Assembly (NCBI RefSeq): GCF_036850765.1
Contig: NC_089493.1
Coordinates: forward strand, 263,116,534 to 263,180,533
Source: Saccopteryx bilineata
Taxonomy: Eukaryota > Chordata > Mammalia > Chiroptera > Emballonuridae
Reading direction: 5' to 3'
DNA: 64,000 bases
Shown here piece after piece: positions 22,020-63,755 of the stretch. Each line of letters starts with the position of its first letter. The first letter of the stretch is position 1. Position numbers and translations under genes: made by a program. The notes under the pieces are model-generated. The model searched no databases and was not told the origin of the DNA. It saw only the letters and a list, made by a program, of their open reading frames with translations.

Positions 22020-25000
22020 TTATCGAGGTCCAAGCAGGGCTAGGGCTAAGAGGAAGAGAATGAGAATGGGTTGAGTATGAAAACCAACAGCTGTCCCCCC
22101 GGTCCTGCTCCTGCCTTGGTTTTGGCGGACGATGAAACCTCCCTTGCGGCCAGGAGGGCGAGGAGGCCGGGCCGGGGGGCCCACAGCTGCTGCCCCAGCC
22201 ATCCAGTCATCTGCATACTGCTGTCCTTCTCCAGAGCCACTGGCATCCTCATCTGCAGGGACAGAGAGCACCAGAGAAAGAGCTGGGTAAAAGGGGCAGT
22301 GGAAAACAGAGGGAGAGAGGGAGACACAAAGAGGGAGAGAGAAAACTCAAGATAAAAACAGAGTAAGAGTGGCAGGAGAGAGAGGTGTTGATAGATAGAT
22401 GGGAGGAGGGAGAAAGACAGTGACGGGCAAGGAGAGAGAAATCAGGTAGACATAGGAATAAGTGAATGCAATGGGAGACAGAAAAAGAGACAATGAGATG
22501 GAAAAGAGAGAGACAGATGGGGAGATAGGATAAATAGGAAAAGACGAGAAACCAAGTATACAGGAGCATAGAGAAGGAGGCAGGGGGAGAGACCAAAAGA
22601 TGTAGAGACAGACAATAGGAAAGTGAAAGAAAATTAATGTCCTTTCCTCGTTTCTCTGGCAAACTCTCCTTTGGGAAGCCAGCCCAATGGAACCTCCACC
22701 TCCCTGGGGTTGCCCACTTCCCCAATCTCCCACAGTCCCTTGGGCACTGTTCTGTAAGAATGTTTTGGAGTCTCCCAACCTGGAACATGAACTCACAGAT
22801 AGAGACCTTCTCTCATATTGGTCTTCTATCCCTAACTTTTGAGGTAAGCATGATTGTAAAATGAATGAGTGAATGAATGAATGAATGATAATTGAGATGC
22901 AGTGGAGGAACTCAGAAAGCAGTGGGCCGGGCCAGGGTCCAATCCTAAGCAACCACAGGAGCGAGGCCCGAAGGATAACCCTGGGTCTCACCCCAGTCCT
23001 CCAGTTCCAGGTCACGTCCCAGGGCAGCTGCCCTCATCCTGATTGTGGCTGACCGGAGCTGCAGCCGCCGCGTCCGGGTCTGGAGGTCAGGGTTTGAGGC
23101 TTCCACATCCAACTCTGGATTGTCGAGTGGCTTGGTCAGGGAGTCCCTGACCACGGGCAGCAAGTACCTGCAAGCAGAGCAGCCCCGAAGGCTCCTGCCT
23201 AGCCCTGTAGGTCGGCCCTGCCCACCAAGCTGCCCATCTGCCCAGCTCTCACCGGCCCCGTCCAGTTCCAGTCCAGCAGGGTGCCGCCTCCTGCGTGATG
23301 TCCATTGCCATACGGGGGTCTCCACACACAGTCAGGGGCAGCCCAGCCCAGAAGCCCCGAACACGGCCCAGCCGCTCGCGGAGTTCCCACACCTGGGCAT
23401 GCAGAGACAGCAAGTAGAGCTACAGTGTGCCCCAACCCACCCGCCCAGCACCCCCATCGGGCCTGCTCCCCACTCACCATACGGGGCAGGCTGTTGCTTG
23501 CTGCTGTTGTGGGCCGCTCCTCCTCTGCCCCTGCTACCGCGGTCCAGAGTCGGCCTACCTCTTCTACTGGTGCCGGGGCTCGGCGGGCACGGGCTGTTGC
23601 TTTTGGGGGGACCCCACATTCCTGAAACACCTGTAGCATGAGGACACCTCATACATGGTGAAACTCACATTGTATCCCCACTCCAACACCTCAATCTCCC
23701 CTGACATCCATCTACCCAGATAGCCTAGAGTGTCTCCCTGACAACCCACACTGTCCCCCAGCCGCAGGCCCTTGCTTCCACCCTCTCTCTCCTGCACTAG
23801 AGCTGACATCCCCAGACTGTCTCCCTCAGCACCCAGGCTGACACTCCCAAGCTCCTGAAGGCTCCTGTACCTGGGTAGACACTGCTACACTGTTTTCCTG
23901 CAGGTACATCAAGCCTTCTGAGATCTTCACTCCAATAGCCTGGGCTGCCAGCTCGAAGGAAAAGGGGCCCTGGATCTTATCAGCCAGGAAAAGGAGACCA
24001 TCTTGAAGGAGGGAAAGAAAGGCAAATGGTGAAATGAGGGGACAGCCATGGAGGTATGCACTAAACAGGGAAGCTCCCACAAATCCTGACCTGGACCGTA
24101 AGGTGTTAGAAGGGGGGAGACTCAAATGAGAAGAACTCCCTCCCCGTGCTCCCCCTCAACACGGCTTAAAACTCCTTCCCAGTCCATCCCACTCATCCCT
24201 CCACAGACAGCCTTCTCAGGCTTTCCTCAGCTCTCACCCAGATAGGTCCCCCAGTCAGGGTCCAGTCCCTGGCTGCTAAGACAGCCATGGGCCACATTGA
24301 GGCAGAAGCCCCGACAAGGCGGCAGCAAGGGGACCCCCCGACAAAAGGGGCAGCCAGTCAGACGCATCACAGCCCGTCTGCAGCCTTCGGACATGGGCAC
24401 CTGAGGGCAGAGAGCTGGGTTGTGTCATCCACAAACACTGAGGCTTCCTTCAGCTAAGCTTGGTTCTGGGCACAAAGAGAAATCAAACACCCCACTCTAC
24501 CTTCCCATGCCCTGTGTGGAGAGCTGATGCAAATGGCTAGGGTTGGTGACTCCATGTAGAGGCAGGTGAGACTCCAAAAGACTATGGAGGGAAGTCCTTA
24601 GGGGCCAGGTTACAGATACTACTACTTGGGAGAAATGGAACAGTGGGGTCTGAGAAAAGGTTTAAGGACCTGAGTGAGCCTGTCATGGTTAGGGAAAGAC
24701 AAAAACTGAGGATGCAGGTGAGGCTGGGAAATCAGAGAGAATGGGCAGTAGAAAGAGGGCCTTAAAGGCCAGGTCAGAAATCTGGTCTTCAATAGCGGGA
24801 AGGGATGAGTCATGGAGCAGTCTGAAGGAAACCAGGGGGAGCAGTACTCCCACCTCAGAATGCTGTAGAAATGAGCATACCCCCAGAAGCTGGCAGGTAT
24901 GAATCATCAGCAGGCAGGATAGGGTCAGAGGTTAGAAGGGGTCATGAATCATGACACAAGGGAGACTTCACTCTGGCTCCCTCCTTCCTGATTCACCTGG

Positions 25001-27661
25001 TATGCCAGGGCCTCAAGGCTGACATGGAAAGACTCCAGGTCTCTCCTGACAACTAGCATCTGATTCTTCCTCATGGGGCCTCTATGACTCTCCCTCTCCC
25101 TCCCTGAACATGCCCACACTCAGGCTCCCTCTAACCTTAAGTGCTTCACTGACCACATCTCTTCCAGTCTCCAGGCCCTGAATGAAGGCCCGAGCAGCCA
25201 CCATAGCCCGGGTTATCTGGGGGAGAAGAAAGAAAGTGAGAAAAATCATAGGACTGTCGTAACAGTCAAGACTAAGGACAAGAGACAGTACCAAGGGATG
25301 AGCAGTGGTGGGTAGATTTGTAGAGTTATCTTGGGGTGGTTAGGAGATGTCAGATAGTCGAGGCTGGCAGGTACAGGAGGCTCAAGGGAATTAAATCTAG
25401 AAGGATCAAGGGGAACTCTGTTTGGGAAGACATGGAGGGATTGTGTTTTACGGGGCTTAGAGATAGAGGGACTGTGCATCAGAACACACACTGAACTTAC
25501 AGCCTGAAGACTCGGGTGTGATACACAGCACTACCATTTACTACCTGTGAGACCTTCACTTCTGGGAGCCTCAGTTTTCTTACCTATAAAACAGGAATAC
25601 TCTCATCTACCTCCCAGAATTATGATTGCAATTAAATGAGATACTATAAAATAAAAACCCTTCTCAAATGTTAAGTGCCTAATTCACATTTACTTGAACC
25701 AAAGGAAGTCAAGTTATTAAGATGAGGGAAGAGTGGGCAGAAAGGTGGCCAGGGGCCAAGAGTAGATGAGTGGGTCAGGAGTGTGTGTGAAACAACAGCA
25801 AGGAATGAAAGTAGATGACATCCAATTAAAAGAGACCAAGGAGCATGGGGTCAGGCAGGGGCAAGTGAGGCTCAACATAGGGGTCATCAGGTCAGAAATG
25901 GTTGACATGCAGGATATGGGGATCACCAGGTCAGGGGTGACTGGGGCATGAAGGGAGGGTCATTTGGTTGGAGGTGAGAACAGTTCAGAGGTCACTAGGT
26001 TAGGTCAAAGGTAGCTGAAATTCAGGCCTTGGGACCCCTCACCTGCAGGCGGAGGCGACGGGGTGAGTCCCCAAAAGGCTTCAAAGAGTCATCAGCAGAG
26101 GAGGCAAGGCGTGTGAGGCAGAACAGGTATTCAGGGGAGAAGATGTACTGTGGGTGTAGCAGGGGGAACATTTTCTCCAGGACCTGTGCCCAGAAATCCA
26201 CCAAGGCGTCATCTAACCCCTCACCGGACTTCTTATAGTAGTCGCGCAGCCGAGAGAACAGGCCACTGAATAAGGGGGTGTGCTGGGAATACAGGCGGCC
26301 ATAGGAGCGGTGGAAGAGCAGGGCCAGGGAGTGCTCAGCTGACGAGAGCATCTCCTGAAAAACCTCTGTGGCAAATGCAAAGAAAGGAGTGTGAGGTGGG
26401 GTGAGGTCAAAGAAGGATGGAAAAGTGAAAGGGCAGAGGCAGGAAGAGACAGGAATGCGGAGAGAAGAGGAAAGACGAGTTAGAAACTGAGCAACTCTCA
26501 GACTTGGTCACAGTGGAATGGGGTGGGGAAGGACCCTGGAGAGAGCCTTGGGTGGGGTAGGGCTGGGGTTCCTTAGGAATGGGGTAGGAAGTGAGGACAG
26601 AATGCTTGCCGGGGTCATGAATACAAAGAGGTTATGAGTGGCCAGATTTGGGAACCCTAAGTCCTCACCATCAAATATTCTGTGCCTGGCAGCCAGCGTG
26701 TGAACCAGGAAGGAGCCACTCTCCTCCACCAGGCCTCGGAAGGTAGCCTCAGTGTCCCAGGTCAGCCTCTCCTCTATTTCACTGGAACAGCAGGTGTATT
26801 CTTGGGGACAGATCCGGAGATGCTCACCTAAACAGAGAAGACACAAAGAATGGTGGGAAGTGACAAGGAATGGTGGGAAGTGATGTGGTAAAATTCCTTC
26901 CTTTTCCTGCCTATCTCTGGGGCCATCCTTTCTCTTTCACTTGTCTGGTTTCTTTTCTATTGTCTGTACCCACATTCCCACCTGACCCTACCCCCATCTT
27001 ATTGTTCTCTCACCCATCCAAAGTCCATTGCCATTGGCCATGGGATCAAATAGTGATGGGACAAATTAGTGATCAGAGGGTCCTCAGGGTACCTCCCCCA
27101 ACACCGCACACCCCAGGCCTCTAAGGACTTACAGGGCGGTTTCTATGGGAAGAATGGGGTTTGGAGGGATGCAGTTACTTGGTAAACAAGAAAGTATTAC
27201 TACAAAAGTGCTCTTAGAAATAGCGAGGGAAACAAATTGGACTGTAAAGGGAAAAAAAATCAGAGAGGTAGGTGCTAATTACTGGAAAGGGATTCCTGGG
27301 GTGGGGGTGGAGTAAGAGTTACGTGAAAAAGGAGGTTTTTGTGTTCCTAGTAAGGAAGTTCAAGAAGGCAGACATTAGTATGGGATGAAAAAATTATAAT
27401 GGTCACTCTGAAAGAGAAGTTATTGTGATGGGAAGGACCCGCCCCGGCCCTCTTCCCTTGCCCCCAATTCTCTAAGTCTTCCTCTTTCCTCTCACCTGAG
27501 ATCAGGGCGGGAGGGAGTAGGCTTAAGCTATATCCCCGGGCCCCCAGAATGTGCCGGGTCTCAGTGCAACTCCGGATGACCTTTGCTTCGCTCCCGGGTC
27601 CGGGACCAGGACCGGGACACAGAGGTAGCAGCAGAAGCAGAAGAGTTCGCAGCGCGGACAT
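22020..27661 (-). CDS. GPC2: GPC2, glypican-2 (cerebroglycan), ten exons
   Basis: Coding exons: 27661-27496, 26827-26669, 26365-26043, 25216-25136, 24400-24238, 24001-23871, 23630-23478, 23392-23253, 23167-22992, 22252-22020; 1725 nt, 574 aa. GPC2 is a GPI-anchored heparan sulfate proteoglycan of developing neurons that modulates growth-factor and Wnt signalling. Visible are a Leu-rich signal peptide (about residues 1-23), the cysteine-rich globular domain (CPQEYTCC near 62-69; the Cys cluster [18 protein letters not shown] in exon 5) and Ser-Gly glycosaminoglycan sites at S92, S155 and the SGSG pair S502/S504 in an acidic context. A Pro/Gly-rich stalk and a hydrophobic C-terminal GPI signal ([16 protein letters not shown]) follow. 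An RTRR dibasic stretch lies in exon 9. All introns are GT-AG and in phase. It is head to head with STAG3. Confidence 0.97.
24401..26042. other. GPC2 introns 3 and 4 with MIR
   Basis: Apart from exon 4 (25136-25216) no coding exon is seen. A MIR-like element lies at about 25505-25700 (+), with 'tgagaccttcacttctggga' and 'ttttcttacctataaaacag'. The rest looks unique. Confidence 0.6.
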
Positions 27662-28286
27662 AGCTGCTGCGACCCTGGAATAGCAAAGTGGATCCTAAGG
27701 AGATAAGAGCTGCCCGAACTAGGGAAACCGGTTCTCTGCTGCAGGACCGTCCCGCCGGCCAAAAGAAGAACGCAACCTCGGAAAACTGAACACCCAGCAT
27801 CAGAGCTGGACCAGGCAGTATCTGCCGAGACAATGGAAGCGGGGAGTCGGACAGTGGGAGGGGTACAAGGTGGGCCTTGCCAATGATAGTAAGGAGCGGG
27901 CCTCAGGGGTGGGGTTAAGGGAGATATTAAGCCAATGTAGTGGGGAAGCTTGGCAGAGGGGCGGGATTCTGTCGAACTACCAGGGTGGTGGGGAGGGGCG
28001 TGGCTTTCCTCAGGGGCGTGGCGGCCCGGTCCCAAAGGCGGGGCCAGGGTAGAACCCAGCCTATGACAGTTCATAAACCAGATTGAAGAGGCTACTACTG
28101 GTCTAGTGCAAAGCCCGGCCAACGGGTGGGGGGAAGGGGAGAATAGGAAGCAAAGGGGCGGGGCGAGGCGAGGGTGGAGCATACATCTGAAGTTGGCGGC
28201 CTGCACGCCTGAGCCCACGTGACTGGGAGGCACGCGGGAGAGCTGGTGGCCGCACGAGGCTGCTACAGCGACGTGACCAGAACGTG
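27662..28286. promoter_or_regulatory. GPC2/STAG3 divergent promoter and likely STAG3 exon 1
   Basis: GC-rich DNA between the GPC2 start codon and the probable end of STAG3 non-coding exon 1 (donor AACGTG|GTGAGC at 28286/28287, inferred). Sites seen: CCAAT at 27880-27884 and 27932-27936, several GGGGCGTGG/GGGCGGGA boxes at 27957-28040, GGGGCGGGGC at 28155-28164, E-box CACGTG at 28216-28221 and E2F-type GCGGGA (TCCCGC on the minus strand) at 28234-28239. No TATA box. The E-box plus E2F pair suits germline-gene silencing by E2F6/MGA complexes. Confidence 0.65.
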
Positions 28287-29184
28287 GTGAGCACGAGCTC
28301 GCAGACGTCCAAGTCTCGCGACAATTACCAGCCCTGGAAAGAGCCGTTGGGCTCGTGCCTGCGCATAACCCACCTTGCGCCTTCCCGCGTTTTTCTGGAT
28401 TATTCCACCACCGCCAGGGAAGCGGTGGGCGTCTATGTCGCAAAGAGGTGGGGAGACTTTCCAGACCAGACCGACCCTAGGTAGTGATTTTTCCTCGACC
28501 GTGCCCAGTCAGAAGCCGCTGTTCCGGGCTCAGAAAGTGAGGCTCCTTTTTGACCCGAGAACGCGCCCTACCCTGCCCTCCCGGTCCTGAGAGAGGGACC
28601 TTGCTCTAACATGCCTCAGTGGCCTCCTCCATTACCAGTACCTGAGCGACTGGTAGTTACTCGTGTTTGGAAGGCTCCTCAGCTAAAAGAACCTGACCCC
28701 CGGGAGGGGTCAGAGGTGCCACCACCTGGGAAAGTAGAGAATGCGAGCTTTCCGTTACTCTTTTGGCATTTCCGGCCCTATTCTAATGGCGCCTCTACAC
28801 CCAAATCATTAAAAACGTCCCAGTCCATTCTATGTGGAATCAGATTGTATAAGCTTTCTAGAAATGAAAGTCTGGGTGCTTTTTGATTTTCAATGGTTTT
28901 TGTTAGTAACGGTAGCCGGTTCCCTTGCACCAGACGATTTCCGCTTCCGAATCTGCTTTAAGCCGCTCCGCTGTGCTCCTTGCTCTGCCCGTGGAGAGCA
29001 CCTCCAGACCCATGGTCGGCAGCTGTCTGCGGCTGCGTGTCCTTGGGTAGAGGCTCTTTGTCTTGTTTGTTTGGGCCCTTCCGTCCAAGTTTCAGACCAG
29101 TTCCCTTGGAAAGACAGGGGATGGTCTGAGCTGGGGAAGAAGAAGCGGTGGGGTAAGAGTCCCTTTCTCTCTTTCCTCCCGCAG
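28287..29184 (+). other. STAG3: STAG3 5' intron (inferred)
   Basis: Between the inferred exon 1 donor (28287) and the acceptor cccgcag at 29178-29184. Open frames in it have no recognisable family. No repeat noted. Confidence 0.5.
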
Positions 29185-29194
29185 CTGCACGGTC

Positions 29195-59122
<29,928 letters not shown>

Positions 59123-59498
59123 TGTGAATCTGCACCCCTCCACATCTCCACCCCCACTTCAACAATATAACCACTTGGAAAAGACAACAGGAAAAGGAAG
59201 CAAAAGGAACCATTACTTCCAGGTCTCACCCCTGGTCTCTGAGGGGAAGGAGAGGCGGGCTTTGCCCTTCTAACCTAACCTTTCTCTGATGATGTTGTCA
59301 TGGAGAAGCTTTAAATGCCATTCCTCCTAATGCACCGTGGCTCTGACCCTCTGTTGGAAAGCAGGTGTGGGGAGGGGGCTTCACCTCAGTTTTTGAGAGA
59401 GGCACTGCCTTTACTGTGTTGAATGGATAGATCCTAACCGTTTTCTTGTATTTTTGGAACATCTTTCCCAGTCTCTCTTGTGCTGTAGTGATCAGCTC

Positions 59499-59504
59499 AA
59501 TAAA
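59499..59504 (+). terminator. STAG3: STAG3 polyadenylation signal AATAAA
   Basis: AATAAA 377 nt after the STAG3 stop codon, followed by a GT-rich 'ggttcccaggtgtggtttga'. Confidence 0.85.
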
Positions 59505-59524
59505 CATGTTTGAATCAGCTGGTT

Positions 59525-61560
59525 CCCAGGTGTGGTTTGAGATTGTTAAACTGCTGGGGATCAGATCTTTGCTAGTATCTTAAATGGCCCTGCCCAGTCC
59601 CGTGGCCCAGTGTGCAAGTGTGGGTGGCACTGCACACACCCCAGGTGCTTAGTAGACTGTCTCTCAAGGATCTATTGCTTAATAAACTGAGAGACTGGGT
59701 GGAGAAGACAAGTTAGGGAGAAACTGACTGCCTTTGCGTAGTTTATCTGATAAGAAGAGTTTAGGCTGAAGAGGAAAGATAGAATTTTGATCAGCTGGAG
59801 GGTGGACCTGCCTTTCCCATCTATACTGAGGCCAGGCCAGCCTGTATATCTTGGCAGCCTTCACCTAAGGGTTCAATGCCCTCGTCCCAAAAATAACTAA
59901 TAATTTGAAATTGTATAGACTCTGAATAACTGAGAATTAGGAGATAACTTAGAAGTTATTCTAAATGTCCAACTCTAAAATCCAAGTCTTTGATATCACC
60001 TTCATCCTTGTCTTCCCCAGCTAGTTCTCACCAAGTCCTGTCAGTTCACTCTCCAGAGTATCTCTCTAATCTGTTTCTTCTCTTTGCTGCAACCATCTCT
60101 CACCTAGACTGCCACAAAATAACCTTGGGAAATTGGCCTCCTTGAAACTCTGACTTGTTTGTTGTTCTGCTTTTTGGAGCAGCACAGCCCCTCTGTTGTC
60201 TCTTTTCCTTCTGACAAGCAATCAAATATATGAAGACACTGCCGTCACTTTCTACTCTGTTTTCTTATGTGATTTAAGGAACCCTTCAGTCTCTCCTTTT
60301 AGATAATATTTCAGTTCTTCCCTGTCCTGGACAAATGCTTTAATTTCAAGTTCTCTCTGTGGTCTCCCAGGTTGAAGACAACAGTCCAGTTAGTGATCTC
60401 TATGGAAGGAACCATGATTTTCTGTAATCAGTTCACTCAGCCAAACCCATTTCTTCCTCCTTCCCCATTTCTTTCCCTCACTCTCCCTCCCAGATAAAAG
60501 CTAGAAGTTGGGTGTATGAGTCTTATTTTGGAAAGACAGCCTACTAGTAATACCCTGACAGCAGCTGACTCCTTCAGAGATATTTAACCTGTGTTTAGGT
60601 GGAATAGCTCCAGGGAAAGGAGCCTTTTCTATGGAATCTCCGAACAGAATAGGAACACTGAGGTAAAGATATGGAGATCACTAAGGATAGAAGGAGAAAG
60701 ATTCCGAAGTTATTAAGGACCTGCCAAGCTGAGGGTACTTCACAAGATCAAAAGAAACTTGGAATCCCTGTAAATGTGGAGATATGTGCACAGCCAGACA
60801 GCCCAATGTAATGGATTGAGCTGCTCCCCAAATTCTTTACCATTCTTTACTGAGAGGTTGGGTTCTATGTTCTCTCCTCTTAAATATAGGTTTTGTGATT
60901 GCTTAATAGAATATGATGGAGTGGTGCTATGCTAGTTTCCAAGCCCAGACCTTAAAGAAACTGGCAGCTTCTATGTCCTAATTTCTTGAGAGAACCGTTC
61001 TTGGAATCTAGTCACTATTCTGTGAGAAAGCCCCAAACAGCCACATAGAAAGGCTATGTGTAAGTGCTAAGCCAACAAACAGCTCTAGCTGAGATTCCAG
61101 ACTACTTTCAGCATCAACGACTGACATGATTCAGATGTGAGTCATATGATTCCAGGACCCAGCTTTTACCTTCCAGCTGAGGCACCAGGGAGCAGGGACA
61201 AGCTACCTTTTTGTACCTTTTCCAAATTCCTGACCTGCAGAACCCATGAGCATGATAAAAGGGTGGTGGTTACACCACTAGGTTCGGATGGTTTGTTATG
61301 TAGCACTACTGAAATAGAACCTTAGAGACTTAAGACTCCAAATGTTTGGGCATATTTATCAGTTAAAATATTTTATATATTATATAAACACTACTTGTTT
61401 TACTTATACTGTACACATTAAATATATAAATGGATGATGTAAATGTTTCTAATTGGTTAACAGTACAAAATACCTTTTTGTGCTAAAAATATTGTAGTGA
61501 GAGCAAACTGAGAAACATTAAGTCATAGCTATCTTATTTCTGAATTCTAGCTGGTTTATT
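59525..61560. other. intergenic, no gene seen
   Basis: Downstream of STAG3. No exon, RNA gene or clear repeat recognised. The short open frames are not supported. Confidence 0.5.
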
Positions 61561-61875
61561 TTGATAGTTAAGATGATCTTCATAACGAAAAGAGTCCCTC
61601 TCAGAAACATGTAAATCCAAATGGAATAGGTGCATCTTTGGCTGGATTTACTATTTTAGTAGATGAGCCAAAATCCACTGAAATTCCTCATTTGGAAGAC
61701 TTGATCAGAAAATAATTTCAAGAAGAGCGAAAAACAGCATTCTTGGAATGAGCATTGTTTGGGGCTACAGAACCACTACATCCTGTAGCATGTAAATTGC
61801 AGTTCGTCATAAGTGTGGGTTCCCCTTTCTTACCTTAGGATGCTGATCTTATTAGATGTGAACCACGACATTTGG
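61561..61875 (+). pseudogene. possible degenerate coding remnant, unidentified
   Basis: Read in one frame from about 61573, the stretch gives a protein-like sequence (for example GIGASLAGFTILVDEPKSTE and IPHLEDLI) with three stops over about 95 codons. It may be a decayed processed pseudogene or a chance frame. I do not recognise the parent. No A-tail or target duplication seen. Confidence 0.3.
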
Positions 61876-61929
61876 ATCCCAGTAAGGGTATTTTAGTGAG
61901 AGAGGAAAGGAGTGAAAAAGAGGAACATG

Positions 61930-62022
61930 GACCTATTCCTGTATTTGCCCTGACTGGGGATTGAACTAGCAACCTCTGCTTCATTACAATGTTCTAACCA
62001 ACTGAACCAACAAGCCAGGGCA
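61930..62022 (-). mobile_element. tRNA-derived SINE head, antisense
   Basis: 'tttgccctgactggggattg' and 'accaactgaaccaacaagcc'+'agggc' are a reversed SINE tRNA head. Confidence 0.7.
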
Positions 62023-62034
62023 ACTTTATTGTAT

Positions 62035-62381
62035 TTTCTTTTTATTTTTTGAGACAGAGACAGAGAGAGAGACAGACAAGCAGAAAGGGAAAGAGATGAA
62101 AAGCAGCAATTCTTCATTGTGGCACCATAGTTGTTCATTGATTGCTTTCTCATATAAGCCTTGACCAGGGAGGGGGGCTACAGCAGAGCAGAGTGACCCC
62201 TTGCTCAAGCCAGCAACCTTGGGGCTCAAGCCAGTGACCATGTCTATGATCCCACACTCAAGCTGGTGAGCCCACACTCAAGCCAGTTGAGCCTGAGCTC
62301 AAGCGACCTCGGGGTTTCGAACCTGGGTCCTCTGTGTCCCAGTCCAATGCTCTAGCCACTGTGCCACCACGTGGTCAGGCT
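62035..62381 (-). mobile_element. bat SINE (GTGGTGCAGTGG type), antisense
   Basis: 'catataagccttgaccaggg', 'caagccagcaaccttggggc' and reversed head 'gtgccaccacgtggtcaggc'. Confidence 0.9.
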
Positions 62382-62395
62382 TCATTGTATCTTTA

Positions 62396-62695
62396 TCTTT
62401 TTTTTTAAATAGAAAGGGGGAGATGAGAAGTATCAACTCATACTTGCAGCACTTTAGTTCATTGATTGCTTCTCATATGTGCTTTGACTGGGGGATGGTG
62501 CTTAAGCTGAGCCAGTGACCTCTGGGCTCAAGCCAGCAACCTTGGGGTCATGTCTGTGATCCCACACTCATGCGGGCAACCCCTCACTCAAGCCAGGTGA
62601 GCCCACACTCAAGCCAGCAACCTTGGCGTTTTGAACCCGGGTCTTCAGCATCCCAGGTTGATGCTCCATCCACTGTGCCACCACCTGGTCAGGCT
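62396..62695 (-). mobile_element. bat SINE (GTGGTGCAGTGG type), antisense
   Basis: Same family as the preceding copy; ends 'ccaccacctggtcaggc'. Target duplication tgtatctttatctt on both sides (about 62385 and 62696). Confidence 0.9.
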
Positions 62696-63751
62696 GTATC
62701 TTTATCTTAAAAATTTAGAAATGGTAATTTTTTTCTGCATGACATCGGTACATATTTTGTATACCACCTGAGGCACACATACCCCACCTTGACAACCACA
62801 GCTTGAAGAATTTCATGCCAGTAAGCTCCTTGCCAACAGAGGCAGAGCTGTGAGTCTTCATAAGCAGTAGCTCCAATTGGTTAGGCCCAGACCAGGCTGG
62901 AACTGGAGTTGAAGCCAGCTCAGGCAGGAGGCCTCTGTACAGACTGAAGCCTACCCAGGTTGATAAGTGATACCAAGCAATGCTTTTCTGGAGAGTATCA
63001 CTGCTGTGCATTGCCTTTTAGCTTACTATTAAATAATTGCTCTTAAATAAGGCTTTTTCAAATCTTACGGCCATGAGCTCTGCCAGAGGTGAGTTGTTGG
63101 TATTCTCTCCAAATATAAACTGAAGGGATTTTTTTTTCCAGATTGCTAAGAAAACTCTTTAGCTAATACATAACTCATCATCCTTTGAACTCTGGGAGTT
63201 AGAGGATGAAAGAATTTGGGTTTGGATGACATGAGAGGATAAGGTGGTGGGATGGAGGGAAGTTTATTTTCACACATAGACATTTTGAAGTCTTCCTTTA
63301 GCTCTGTAGTTGCTTCCCTGGGGATAGGGCAGAACAATGATCCTGGAAAGGATGCATAACGCAAGTCTTAAGCGCAGATTCACTGGAAACCCTGTGTGTT
63401 GAGTTGGAATAACCAGAGAAATAGGCACTAAAAAGTATGGTCAGGAAGGAGCAGAGAAATAGAAGAGTGGCAAACCCACCAAAGATAAATCCCAGTAAAC
63501 TAAAGAAGACCATTAGTGGGCAGAGGAGCCTAAAATCCTGGGGAAATTTGAAGGAAATATATTTAATTTGATAAAGCAGATTAGAACCAGTGACAGAACT
63601 GAATGATATAGTAGAAGGCCAAAAAATAAAGCATTCTGTATGGTTGCAGTAGCTTCTCACATTAGAGGATGGGGAGGTGGCCCAATCTAGGAACTCTGTA
63701 CAGGAAGTGGGTGACATTTCCTCAGATGGAGGGGCAGGTAAGAGCTGGGGT
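62696..63751. other. intergenic, no supported gene
   Basis: No recognised exon. A minus-strand open frame (63975-63298) runs from a SINE into a hydrophobic stretch, but nothing supports it as a gene. Confidence 0.45.
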
Positions 63752-63755
63752 TTAG

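Noticed and set aside
22249..23015. Long minus-strand frames of 179 and 222 aa in GPC2 intron 9
   Set aside because: The frames come from purine-rich repetitive intron DNA (gagagagaaa tracts) read as Ser/Leu/Phe-rich peptides and match no GPC2 exon.
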